From the NCBI GenBank assembly GCA_029861865.1, contig JAOTYL010000001.1, positions 320,066-384,065 on the forward strand: 64,000 nt of DNA. The letters run 5' to 3'. The number at the start of each line of letters is the position of its first letter. Positions within the stretch are counted from its first letter, which is position 1. The notes beneath the pieces are model-generated. The model saw nothing but the letters and a program-made list of their open reading frames with translations, was not told the origin of the DNA and searched no databases. This document shows positions 38,219 through 46,995 of the stretch, piece after piece. The translations under genes were made by a program, and so were the position numbers. The DNA comes from Myxococcales bacterium. Its GTDB lineage: Bacteria > Myxococcota_A > Polyangia > Polyangiales > Houyiibacteriaceae.

Positions 38219-38751
38219 TGGATTCACAAAAGAAGAGATGGGTCGCGATCAACGTTGTCGGCGGCATTGCGGTGTTGGGTAGCTACGCGCACGGGCTGAT
38301 CACGCATCCACAAACGCGCGAGATGCTTTGGGGCAGCATGCCCGATCCGCTCAAGAGCATCTACGGCGTGACGATGTGGCTCGCGGCAGCCGGCTACCTC
38401 GTGTTCATGCAGCACGTCTTTTTTCGAATCGACACGGCGGCGGCCCGGGTGGGGCAGCGTTTCGGGTTCGGCATCGTGAACGCATGCTGCGCGGCAGTGG
38501 TGTTTGCGTCTGCTCTGTGGATGCCGCTGACGTTCGCGTATCTGGATCAGCCTTCGACGGCGCTCTGGGTGCTGATCCGCGCGGACCTGCTGATCGTAGG
38601 CATCGGCGCGGTAGGTTTGATCGTTGCGCTTTTCAATCTCAGCCCTCGCCCAATCGGATGGGCCGGCTCAATCGTCATCTTCGCTCTATTGCCGTTTGCC
38701 TTACAAACCGCATTCCTCGACGCGTTCGTCTGGCCCGCATTCTTCCAATAA
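38215..38751 (+). CDS. multi-pass membrane protein
   Basis: ATGA overlap with upstream acyltransferase; MMDSQKKRWVAINVVGGIAVLGSYAHGLITHPQTREMLWG. Confidence 0.7.
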   Translation: MMDSQKKRWVAINVVGGIAVLGSYAHGLITHPQTREMLWGSMPDPLKSIYGVTMWLAAAGYLVFMQHVFFRIDTAAARVGQRFGFGIVNACCAAVVFASALWMPLTFAYLDQPSTALWVLIRADLLIVGIGAVGLIVALFNLSPRPIGWAGSIVIFALLPFALQTAFLDAFVWPAFFQ

Positions 38752-38757
38752 GAAAAC

Positions 38758-38786
38758 GGGGCCGCCCACTTGAAATGGACGGCCCC
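38758..38786. terminator. hairpin between convergent genes
   Basis: GGGGCCGCCCA-CTTGAAA-TGGACGGCCCC (one mismatch), preceded by AAGAAAAC. Confidence 0.65.
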
Positions 38787-38821
38787 ACACGTTTGCGGAA
38801 TGTGACAGTGTTTGGAAGAGA

Positions 38822-39643
38822 CTACGGAGCCGAAAGGGTAGTGATTGCCCCTTCAGTCGTCGGCAACAGCGCGTAAATCGCAGGTACCAACTCTGCGCTC
38901 GTGTCGGTGTCGACGGCGACGAGAAGCGTCACGACGCCGGCTGTCACGGGAGCTGCGAGCGGCCCCACGTCGAGATCGTCATTGGCATCGGTGCCTCCGC
39001 CTGACGCCGCGGTATCGACGTCAAAGCCGATGTTGACCGTACCCTCCGCAAGGTCGAGCGGACCCGCGGTTGCACCGAATGCGAGCTCGTCGACGACCAC
39101 AGCGCTGGCATCGGTCACGATGTCGACGGGATCAACAGCTGCCGCGTCGGCACCATGGCCTACGAGCACCCGACCATTGCCCGCTGCCAAACCCATGAGA
39201 CTTTCGTCGAAGAGTAGGACATTGACCGGCACAGCGACCGCGCTATCGCGATACGCGACGACCGTGAATATCCCGCCAGCTGGCAGAGTGGCGGGCACGT
39301 CGAGGAGAGAGGTCGTGGTCCCCGTGGCCGCAACCCCGAAAACGTAGTCACCTGCAGGCAGGCTCACATAGCCCGTACTGTTTCCGAATTGCAGGTTCTC
39401 GATTCCCGACGCCGCACCATCGAGCAGGATATCGACGCCGGTGTTGCCGGCCGACGGAACCTCGGGCGCCAAATGGGCTACACGAACCATTGCCATCCCG
39501 TCGCTGCCGCCTGAGCCGCCGGTTCCACCGGTTGCGCCAGCGCCTCCGGTACCGCCGGTACCGTCCACGGCGTCGTCCCCACAGCCAACCAGGGCGAAAC
39601 CAAGCGCCGCCAAGATTGCCACACCAAATGTTGCTTTGTTCAT
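38822..39643 (-). CDS. DUF4397 lipoprotein with Gly/Thr linker
   Basis: LVGCGDDAVDGTGGTGGAGATGGTGGSGGSDGMAMVRVAHLAPEVPSAGNTGVDILLDG. Confidence 0.82.
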   Translation of the reverse strand: MNKATFGVAILAALGFALVGCGDDAVDGTGGTGGAGATGGTGGSGGSDGMAMVRVAHLAPEVPSAGNTGVDILLDGAASGIENLQFGNSTGYVSLPAGDYVFGVAATGTTTSLLDVPATLPAGGIFTVVAYRDSAVAVPVNVLLFDESLMGLAAGNGRVLVGHGADAAAVDPVDIVTDASAVVVDELAFGATAGPLDLAEGTVNIGFDVDTAASGGGTDANDDLDVGPLAAPVTAGVVTLLVAVDTDTSAELVPAIYALLPTTEGAITTLSAP

Positions 39644-39662
39644 CTTCTTTTCCCTCCGACCC

Positions 39663-39695
39663 GTCTAAGTTATGTCTAGGTCTTGTCGAGCTATC
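39663..39695 (-). promoter_or_regulatory. candidate CarH/LitR operator array A (three 11-bp repeats, oriented to the DUF4397 gene)
   Basis: Plus strand GTCTAAGTTAT|GTCTAGGTCTT|GTCGAGCTATC; core GTCTA/GTCTA/GTCGA at exactly 11-bp spacing. Confidence 0.55.
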
Positions 39696-39772
39696 TACGG
39701 CAGAGTCAGGAGCGTGTCAAGCAGGTGCTTCTGATTTTCTTGCCTCTTCGCTTGATCGGAAGGATCACTGGG

Positions 39773-39805
39773 TATAGACAACTATTAGACAGGTTTTATA
39801 CGGAA
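39773..39805 (+). promoter_or_regulatory. candidate CarH/LitR operator array B (three 11-bp repeats, oriented to the MerR-B12 gene)
   Basis: TATAGACAACT|ATTAGACAGGT|TTTATACGGAA; core TAGAC/TAGAC/TATAC at exactly 11-bp spacing. Confidence 0.6.
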
Positions 39806-39830
39806 ACTTTCTTTAGATCGACAGACCGAG

Positions 39831-40718
39831 ATGGCGGATGAGGCGAAATATCGGGTCGGGATGGTCTCGAAGATGACGGGCCTCTCGACCCATACGCTCC
39901 GAATGTGGGAGAAGCGCTACGCTGCCGTGCTGCCAAAGCGCACCGAGGCGGGGGGCCGCCTCTACACAGACGCCGACGTCGAGAGGCTTCGCCTCCTCCA
40001 CAAGCTGGTCGGGAGTGGTCATTCGATTGGCGGCATTGCAAAGCTGCCTGATGGGGACCTCAGGCACATGGCCGCTGCTTTTCCAGCACCCTCGACCCAG
40101 CCGGCCTTGCGACACCTTCCCGAAGTCCGTGAGCGCGTCCTTGCGGCCATCGAGCACCTTCGAACCGACGAGGCCGAGCAGATATTGTCGCGGGCTGCCC
40201 TGAGCACCGAGCCGACCGATTTTTTAAAGGAGGTCGTCGGTCCGATTCTCGTCGAGGTCGGTGACCGCTGGGAGCGGGGTGAGCTTCGCATCGCACACGA
40301 GCACGCCTGTTCGACGGTGATGCGCGGCCTCCTTTTTTCGCTGATGCGCCTTTACCCAACTAACGACGCCAGGCGCCGCGTCGTGGTGGCAACGCCAGCC
40401 AAGGAGGATCACGAGCTTGGTGCGCTCATGGTCGCCATGCTCGCAGCGATGCATGGCTGGAACGTGCTCTATCTTGGCCCAAATCTGCCGGCCAAAGAGA
40501 TCGCCTACGCGGTCACCGACACCGACGCGCAGCTCCTGATGCTCTCGATCACAAACCTGAAGCCTAAGGACTCCGAACGAGAGATCGCCGCGATCGAGAG
40601 CGCGCTATCCGAACGCGTGAGGATCCTGGTGGGCGGGCGGGCAGCCACGGCGCCTCGCGACAGCCGAGTGCAGATCCAGCAGGACCTCGCGCTCGTGGAA
40701 GCCGCCCTCAGCGGTTAG
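39831..40718 (+). CDS. MerR-type regulator with cobalamin-binding (CarH/LitR-like) photosensory domain
   Basis: MerR HTH VGMVSKMTGLSTHTLRMWEKRYAAVLPKRTEAGGRLYTDADVERL; Wx9EH motif W-ERGELRIAH-EH; B12-binding EDHELG. Confidence 0.88.
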   Translation: MADEAKYRVGMVSKMTGLSTHTLRMWEKRYAAVLPKRTEAGGRLYTDADVERLRLLHKLVGSGHSIGGIAKLPDGDLRHMAAAFPAPSTQPALRHLPEVRERVLAAIEHLRTDEAEQILSRAALSTEPTDFLKEVVGPILVEVGDRWERGELRIAHEHACSTVMRGLLFSLMRLYPTNDARRRVVVATPAKEDHELGALMVAMLAAMHGWNVLYLGPNLPAKEIAYAVTDTDAQLLMLSITNLKPKDSEREIAAIESALSERVRILVGGRAATAPRDSRVQIQQDLALVEAALSG

Positions 40719-40724
40719 TCCGGA

Positions 40725-42215
40725 TTAACTGTCAAAGAGGTCGGGCTGGCCCCCAAAGCGGTCGAGATAACCCGCCATTCGCAGCTTTCGCTTGGTGTTG
40801 TCCGAGCTCATGTACCGAATCTTGCCGAAGATCGGCCTCTCGGGCCCCCACGCGCGGTCGTAGCGACCGAGGACCCAGAAGATACCGGAGTAACTGTTCG
40901 GGTCGCGGCCGTCCAATGCGTACTTGTTGTTGAGCTCGACCATGGTGGCAAGCGCATCCCTGGGGGTAGCAGACCACTCTAAGATCTTCTTGCCCCATAG
41001 CATCCGCATATAGTTTTGAAGCCGTCCGGTTTCGCGAAGCTCGGTTTGGGCGGCGTTCCAGATCGGATCGTGTGTTTCTGACGACTCGAACTGCTCGAGT
41101 GAATAGAGATGATCGCGTGCGTCCTCTTCATGCTCGGCGAGAGTTTCGCGCGCCCAGTTGGGCAGTGACTCATATTGGTCGTAATCCGACCGATGAGCGC
41201 ACATATTGAAACCAACCTCTCTCCACGTGACCAGCTCGTCGAGAAACGCCTCCGCATTCGCGCTCATTCCCCACCAGCCCTCGCGTGCGCCGTTGACTTT
41301 CTCCGACACGCTGTCCTCAGCCCAACCTTCGTTCTTGGTGAGCTCGTCAAAAATCTGATGCGTCGACACGTGGCCAAAATGGAGCCAGGGGGAAAGACCG
41401 CTGGCGGCGTCGGCATCGGGGTGGTTTCGCTCTTCCGCATATCGATCGATGCCGCTGCTCAAGAATTCGTGCATGCGCTTTTCGCCAGCCTCGAACCCGC
41501 CCTCGAGGTCCACTGCTGGCACGGAGTGATCGATCGGCAAAGAGCCTAGCGTCGACCCGCCAAGCGTGTCCTTTGAAGCGACACCCCACTTCTTGCGCGC
41601 TTCACCAAGGAGCGCGTCGGCTTTTTTGCTAGAGATCTTCGAGAGACCCTTCAGAGGATCAACAAGTGGCATGGCCTCGAAGTGTCTTGGGAGCTCGCGC
41701 TGCAGGTGGCGACGGAAATCGAATGCTCTGCTAAAGACCTTCTCGTTCGCCCTCATCGGAAGAAGACCGTTACTGTCCACGACCTCGAACCGCACGTTGA
41801 TTCGAGATGCTGCCGCCTCTTGCATCTTCGGAATGAAAAACGTTGGATAATCGTCGCTCACCACGACGCATGCATCCTTCACGAGCGCTGCCAAAAGTCC
41901 GCTTCCGTCTCCCTCGGCCAATTCGACGTACGGGAAGTAGAGGACATTTTTGCTCGCAAAGTGTTTGGCGTGAGCGCGCATCCCGTCGAGGATGAATTGA
42001 TGCAGACGATCGCTCGCCCACGGATATCCGACGCGGAGCGCTTCCAAAATCAAGAGCGGCTTCCCGAGCTCGGCTGCATGCGCTGCCGCGTGTTGAAGGG
42101 CGAAGTTCCAGCGCGGCCTGCGAAACCCAACCATCCAATAAACGACGTGCGTGCCATCGGTCCGGATCGGCCGGTCGGTAAGGTCGCGAACACGGACGGT
42201 AGGAGCGGCGATCAC
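40725..42215 (-). CDS. class II deoxyribodipyrimidine photolyase
   Basis: VVYWMVGFRRPRWNFALQHAAAHAAELGKPLLILEALRVGYPWASDRLHQFILDGM; SPWLHFGHVSTHQI; MRMLWGKKILEWSATP. Confidence 0.9.
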   Translation of the reverse strand: MIAAPTVRVRDLTDRPIRTDGTHVVYWMVGFRRPRWNFALQHAAAHAAELGKPLLILEALRVGYPWASDRLHQFILDGMRAHAKHFASKNVLYFPYVELAEGDGSGLLAALVKDACVVVSDDYPTFFIPKMQEAAASRINVRFEVVDSNGLLPMRANEKVFSRAFDFRRHLQRELPRHFEAMPLVDPLKGLSKISSKKADALLGEARKKWGVASKDTLGGSTLGSLPIDHSVPAVDLEGGFEAGEKRMHEFLSSGIDRYAEERNHPDADAASGLSPWLHFGHVSTHQIFDELTKNEGWAEDSVSEKVNGAREGWWGMSANAEAFLDELVTWREVGFNMCAHRSDYDQYESLPNWARETLAEHEEDARDHLYSLEQFESSETHDPIWNAAQTELRETGRLQNYMRMLWGKKILEWSATPRDALATMVELNNKYALDGRDPNSYSGIFWVLGRYDRAWGPERPIFGKIRYMSSDNTKRKLRMAGYLDRFGGQPDLFDS

Positions 42216-43711
42216 GACCCGATAGCCTTCGCACAGAAGGTGTTGCGCGAAGCGATCGACTCGGCGGTGCGGACACCCCCAAGCGCTACTGCAAGCGTGC
42301 TTTGCCCGAGTAGAACCGAGTCGCCGACCAAGTAGAGATCACGCATGGCCTCACGCGGCCAGAGCGCCCGCGGGCGGTAGTGGTTCCACCCGACGCGCCT
42401 TGGTACCCCTCCCACGTATCCCAAGTGGCGTCCGGTGAATCGGGCGAAGGTGCGAGGGCTCGCGGTCATTTCAAAGGTCATATGCTCGAGAAGCTCGGGC
42501 GCTCGACGACCGATGGTTCGTCGCATTCGGCTCTGAGTCGCCGCGACGTACGCTCCCTGATCTTCGGGCTTCATTTGGCGCAGCTTCTTCATCGGGATGT
42601 GTGTCGACACCGTCACAGTCCGCTGTCCGTTGGGAGCGCGTTCGTGCTCGTCGGCCGCGCTGATCGAGCAAAACACGTGATTCCCCTCGACAAACGGCGC
42701 AGTTTCGTCGTCGACGAGTTGCAAGTGACGGGCCTCCGGTCCTCGTACCGCATCGGAGTCGACCACGAGGTACAACATCGCGGCGCCCCGGCCCGACTCG
42801 ACCGACGCTTCGACATCATGGAGCTCCCCGTTCATCTGGGGCTCCGTCATGCCTGCCAGCGAATGTGGCAGCACGTTGGCTACGACAATCTGCGCTTCGA
42901 GCTCGCCTTTCCGAGTATCCACATGCCATCTGCCGGCCTCGCGGCGGATTCCACGAACGCGATTGGCAAGCAAGACCTTGCCACCGGCCTTCTCAATCGC
43001 GCCGGCCATAGCCCAAGCGAGGCTTCCAATACCTCCGTGTACGTGCCCAGTGCCCCGGAAGAAGTAGTCAAGAGCGGCCATGGCAAAAGGCGCCTCAGCT
43101 TCGGCGGAGCTGGTCTGCACGGTGATCTGACTCACCGCATCGAGGTATACACGGAGCGGTTCCCATCCCGCAAGACCGTGTTTCGATACCACATCGGAAA
43201 GAGGCCGTCCCATCCACCGTACGATCGGCACATACGAGAGCGAGCGGCCGAGATGGCGAACGACAGAGGTACCGCTCAGCGGTGGAAGCAGACTCGGATC
43301 TTCGAAGAGTGTCCAAAGTGCGTCCGCGACGCGCCGTTGCGTACCAAAGAAACCACGCACTGCTTCGGGATCGGCACCAGGGAGGGCGCTGAACCGTTCG
43401 AGGAACGAGTTTCGGTCCGACGAGACAGCAAGAGACCAGCGTCCGGTCCGAAGCTCGACCAGTGGGTCGAGCGGATCGAAGCGGACGCCTAGATCCCATG
43501 TGTCATTCCAGTTCGAAAACAGCTGCCCGTCGCCAAGCCCGGAAAACAATGTCGCGCCGGCTTCGAATTGATAGCCGCTTCGCGTAAACGTACTTGCGCA
43601 GCCCCCGGGGTAGCGAAGCGTTTCGACGTCAGCGCCAAGCTCCGCAAGCCTCAATGCTGCCGAGAGCCCTCCAAAGCCGGCCCCGATGACGACGACGTCG
43701 GGTTTTCGCAT
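42212..43711 (-). CDS. FAD-dependent carotenoid isomerase/desaturase-like oxidoreductase (CrtISO/CrtI superfamily)
   Basis: MRKPDVVVIGAGFGGLSAALRLAELGADV...FEAGATLFSGLGDGQLF; C-term LYLVGDSVLLGQSTLAVALGGVRTAESI; 4-nt overlap with photolyase gene. Confidence 0.82.
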   Translation of the reverse strand: MRKPDVVVIGAGFGGLSAALRLAELGADVETLRYPGGCASTFTRSGYQFEAGATLFSGLGDGQLFSNWNDTWDLGVRFDPLDPLVELRTGRWSLAVSSDRNSFLERFSALPGADPEAVRGFFGTQRRVADALWTLFEDPSLLPPLSGTSVVRHLGRSLSYVPIVRWMGRPLSDVVSKHGLAGWEPLRVYLDAVSQITVQTSSAEAEAPFAMAALDYFFRGTGHVHGGIGSLAWAMAGAIEKAGGKVLLANRVRGIRREAGRWHVDTRKGELEAQIVVANVLPHSLAGMTEPQMNGELHDVEASVESGRGAAMLYLVVDSDAVRGPEARHLQLVDDETAPFVEGNHVFCSISAADEHERAPNGQRTVTVSTHIPMKKLRQMKPEDQGAYVAATQSRMRRTIGRRAPELLEHMTFEMTASPRTFARFTGRHLGYVGGVPRRVGWNHYRPRALWPREAMRDLYLVGDSVLLGQSTLAVALGGVRTAESIASRNTFCAKAIGS

Positions 43712-43784
43712 CGCGGGGTATCTAGGGCTGAGGGTTTCGACCGACACCCCCGGATGCTCTCGTGCTAGCCTAACTCCGCGCAAG

Positions 43785-44300
43785 ATGATGTCTTATCATG
43801 TGAGAGACAGGGTTTTTCGCTCCTCTGCGACCACGCTGAAACGCAAACCATTTCACGTGTGTATCCTTGCGGTCACCGCGTTGGGTCTCGCTGCCCCCGC
43901 AGCGGCCGATAGCGAGACAGCGAACGCCAATGGCACTCTGACCGTGGAAATCTCGAACATCCAGAACGGCAAGGGCCAGATCGGCTGCTCCCTGTTCGCG
44001 AAGAAGGATGGATTCCCGTCGAAGTCCGAAAAAGCGAGTGCAACCTTGTTTGTAAAGCAGAAAGCCGGGAAGGCGACCTGCGTGTTCAAGGATGTGAAAC
44101 CTGGCAAGTACGCGGTCTCCGTCATGCACGATGCCGACAAGGATGGAGAGCTCAAGACGAACATCGTGGGCCGTCCGAAGGAATGGTGGGGGGTGTCCAA
44201 TAACGTTCCACCAGAGCGGTTTGGCCCTCCAAAGTACGACGCGGCCACGTTTGCCTATACCGGCGACCCGAAGACGATCAAAGTGAAGCTCCGACTCTAA
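43785..44300 (+). CDS. DUF2141 secreted protein
   Basis: LTVEISNIQNGKGQIGCSLFAKKDGFPSKSEKASATL...CVFKDVKPGKYAVSVMHDADKDGELKTNIVGRPKEWWGVSNN. Confidence 0.85.
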   Translation: MMSYHVRDRVFRSSATTLKRKPFHVCILAVTALGLAAPAAADSETANANGTLTVEISNIQNGKGQIGCSLFAKKDGFPSKSEKASATLFVKQKAGKATCVFKDVKPGKYAVSVMHDADKDGELKTNIVGRPKEWWGVSNNVPPERFGPPKYDAATFAYTGDPKTIKVKLRL

Positions 44301-44349
44301 AAAAATACGGTGGCATTCGGCCCCTCTTGCCCCATAACGGCAAACGAAG

Positions 44350-45909
44350 ATGTACGACCGACGGTACTTGGTAGACGACCTGCGGGCAGGCGTTGTTGTA
44401 TTTCTGGTAGCGCTCCCGCTGTGTCTCGGGATCGCCCTAGCTTCGGGCGCGCCCCTGTTCAGCGGGCTCATCTCGGGGATTTCGGGTGGCATCGTCGTTA
44501 CCCTCTTCAGTCGCTCGCGGCTTGGGGTGAGCGGGCCCGCGGCCGGGCTGGCCGTCGTGGTGGCCGTAGGGATCGAGAGCCTGGGATTCGAGGCTTATCT
44601 TTTGGCTGTCATCGTTTGCGGGATCGTGCAGGTCCTCGCCGCTTTCCTCAAAGCGGGCGTCATCGCGCACTACTTCCCGTCGAGTGTCATCAAAGGAATG
44701 CTCGCGGGTATTGGAATCATTCTCATTCTCAAGCAGATCCCCCATGCGCTCGGGTATGACCAATCCTGGGAGGGCGAGCTCTCCTTTTTTCAGCTCGATG
44801 GCCGCAACACATTCAGCGAAATCGGTTACGCCCTTTCGGCGCTGAGCCCGGGCGCGATCATCGTCACGGTGGCCTCGTTGACCATCATTATTCTATGGCA
44901 GAGTCCGAGCTTCAAAACGCGGGGCGTCGCGAGGGCTCTGCCGGCTCCGCTTCTCGTCGTTCTGCTGGGCATCGTCCTCAACCGCGCCTTCAACGCGTTT
45001 GCACCTGACCTCGTCATTTCCCCGGAGCACCTCGTTGCGGTTCCAGTGTCTTCCTCGGTAGGGGAGTTCCTGTCGCACTTCATTCGGCCCGACTTTTCTC
45101 AGGTCACGAACCCCGAGGTGTACTTGACCGGGCTGACCCTTGCCCTGATTGCCAGCATCGAGACACTCCTATCGGTCGAAGCCACCGACAATCTCGATCC
45201 TGAAAAGCGCGTCACTCCGACCAACAAGGAGTTGAAGGCGCAGGGTATTGGCAACATCGTTTCCGGGCTTTGCGGCGGTATCCCGCTCACGCAGGTCATC
45301 ATTCGAAGCTCGGCCAACGTGGATGCCGGAGGAAGGACGCGCTTCGCTTCCTTCTTTCATGGCGTCTTGCTGCTGGTGTGTGTTGCGGCGATTCCGGGCT
45401 TGCTCAATGAGATTCCGCTCGCCAGCCTCGCCGCGATCCTTTTGGTGATCGGCTATCGGCTCGCCAGAATCCCGCTCTTCCAGTCGATGTGGAAGGAAGG
45501 GTTGTGGCAGTTCCTGCCTTTCATCGTCACAATCGTCGCCCTGGTATTCACCGATCTCTTGACGGGCGTCCTGCTCGGGATGCTCGTCGCCTTCTTCGAG
45601 ATCCTGGTCTACAACTATCAGCTCGACTTCTACCGAGAGGAGACCGCGAAGGGCTGCTTCACGATTCGTCTGACCGAGCACATGACCTTCCTCAACAAGG
45701 CGGCGCTCAAGCGCATCCTCCGAGATCTGCCCCCAGGCTGCACCGTAACGATCGACATGACGAGCACCCGAATTCTCGATCACGACGTCGGCGAGGTCAT
45801 CGAGGATTTCGCCACTCATGCCGAAAGTGACGGCATCACGCTCACGATAGAGGGCGCGACCGGCCCCATGATCGCCTTGAGCGACGGTGTTGGAGATCCT
45901 GGAACCTAA
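44350..45909 (+). CDS. SulP family inorganic anion transporter with STAS domain
   Basis: DLRAGVVVFLVALPLCLGIALASGAPLFSGLISGISGGIVV...SIETLLSVEATDNLDPEKRVTPTNKELKAQGIGNIVSGLCGGIPLTQVIIRSSANVDAGGRTRFASFFHG. Confidence 0.9.
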   Translation: MYDRRYLVDDLRAGVVVFLVALPLCLGIALASGAPLFSGLISGISGGIVVTLFSRSRLGVSGPAAGLAVVVAVGIESLGFEAYLLAVIVCGIVQVLAAFLKAGVIAHYFPSSVIKGMLAGIGIILILKQIPHALGYDQSWEGELSFFQLDGRNTFSEIGYALSALSPGAIIVTVASLTIIILWQSPSFKTRGVARALPAPLLVVLLGIVLNRAFNAFAPDLVISPEHLVAVPVSSSVGEFLSHFIRPDFSQVTNPEVYLTGLTLALIASIETLLSVEATDNLDPEKRVTPTNKELKAQGIGNIVSGLCGGIPLTQVIIRSSANVDAGGRTRFASFFHGVLLLVCVAAIPGLLNEIPLASLAAILLVIGYRLARIPLFQSMWKEGLWQFLPFIVTIVALVFTDLLTGVLLGMLVAFFEILVYNYQLDFYREETAKGCFTIRLTEHMTFLNKAALKRILRDLPPGCTVTIDMTSTRILDHDVGEVIEDFATHAESDGITLTIEGATGPMIALSDGVGDPGT

Positions 45910-45918
45910 GCTCGCCCG

Positions 45919-46995
45919 ATGACAAGATCTTCATTTCAAGCTGCGGCCATGCTTCGCCATGCTCCGCTCAAGCTCGTGCTGCGGATGGCAGAGGCCGGTG
46001 TGTTTCCGGACGGGCTTCTCAGGTGGGGCACCCGGCATCTGCTGAGACGGCGCCTACGAGAGAGCGTGTGGGGCGATTCGGAGCCTCGGAAACAACAGGA
46101 GAATGATCTCATCGATCGCCTCGCTGCCGGACCGATTGCGATCGCTGCGTATGCAGCGAACGAGCAACACTACGAGGTGCCGGCTCCCTTCTTCGAGCGC
46201 GTGCTCGGGCCGCGACTGAAATACAGCTGTTGCTACTGGGACGCCGACACGCGAGATCTGGCGGCTGCGGAAGAGGCGATGTTGGATTTGACCGCGTCGC
46301 GGGCCAGCATCGAAGATGGCATGCGCATTCTCGATCTTGGCTGCGGATGGGGCTCCTTCTCGCTATGGGCGGCGGAGCGCTTTCCGAAAGCTCGAATCCT
46401 GGCCATGTCCAATTCTCGCCTGCAGCGCGACTTCATCCAGGGGCGGGCCGCCGCGCAAAGGCTCGGAAACGTTCGCGTGCAGACGGCGAACATCAACGAT
46501 TTCGACCCAGGCGAAGAGTTCGACGTCGTGGTGTCTATCGAGATGATGGAGCACGTGCGCAACCATCGGGCGCTGTTCGAACGCATCGCCAGTTGGCTAG
46601 CGCCCGGCGGCTCGGCGTTTGCCCACATCTTCTGTCATCGGTCCCACGCCTATACCTATGAAATCGAGGACACGACCGACTGGATGGCAAGGAACTTTTT
46701 CACCGGCGGCATGATGCCGTCCGAGTCGCTCTTCCACCACTACCAGGACCATCTCGTCTTGCGCGAGCAGTGGCGCGTCGATGGGAAGCACTACCACAAG
46801 ACATGCGATGCGTGGCTCGAAAGGCTAGACAGAAGTCGAGACTCGGTCCTACGTATCCTCGCGGACGGATATGGAGGGGAAGGCGTGCGCTGGTTTCATC
46901 GGTGGCGACTCTTCTTCATCGCGTGCTCCGAGCTCTTCGCGTACAGAGGCGGCACCGAGTGGTTTGTGGCCCACTACCGTTGGGAGCTGCGATGA
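45919..46995 (+). CDS. cyclopropane-fatty-acyl-phospholipid synthase-like methyltransferase
   Basis: KYSCCYWDADTRDLAAAEEAMLDLTASRASIEDGMRILDLGCGWGSFSLWAAERFPKARILAMSNSRLQRDFI; SIEMMEHVRNHRALFERI. Confidence 0.88.
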   Translation: MTRSSFQAAAMLRHAPLKLVLRMAEAGVFPDGLLRWGTRHLLRRRLRESVWGDSEPRKQQENDLIDRLAAGPIAIAAYAANEQHYEVPAPFFERVLGPRLKYSCCYWDADTRDLAAAEEAMLDLTASRASIEDGMRILDLGCGWGSFSLWAAERFPKARILAMSNSRLQRDFIQGRAAAQRLGNVRVQTANINDFDPGEEFDVVVSIEMMEHVRNHRALFERIASWLAPGGSAFAHIFCHRSHAYTYEIEDTTDWMARNFFTGGMMPSESLFHHYQDHLVLREQWRVDGKHYHKTCDAWLERLDRSRDSVLRILADGYGGEGVRWFHRWRLFFIACSELFAYRGGTEWFVAHYRWELR

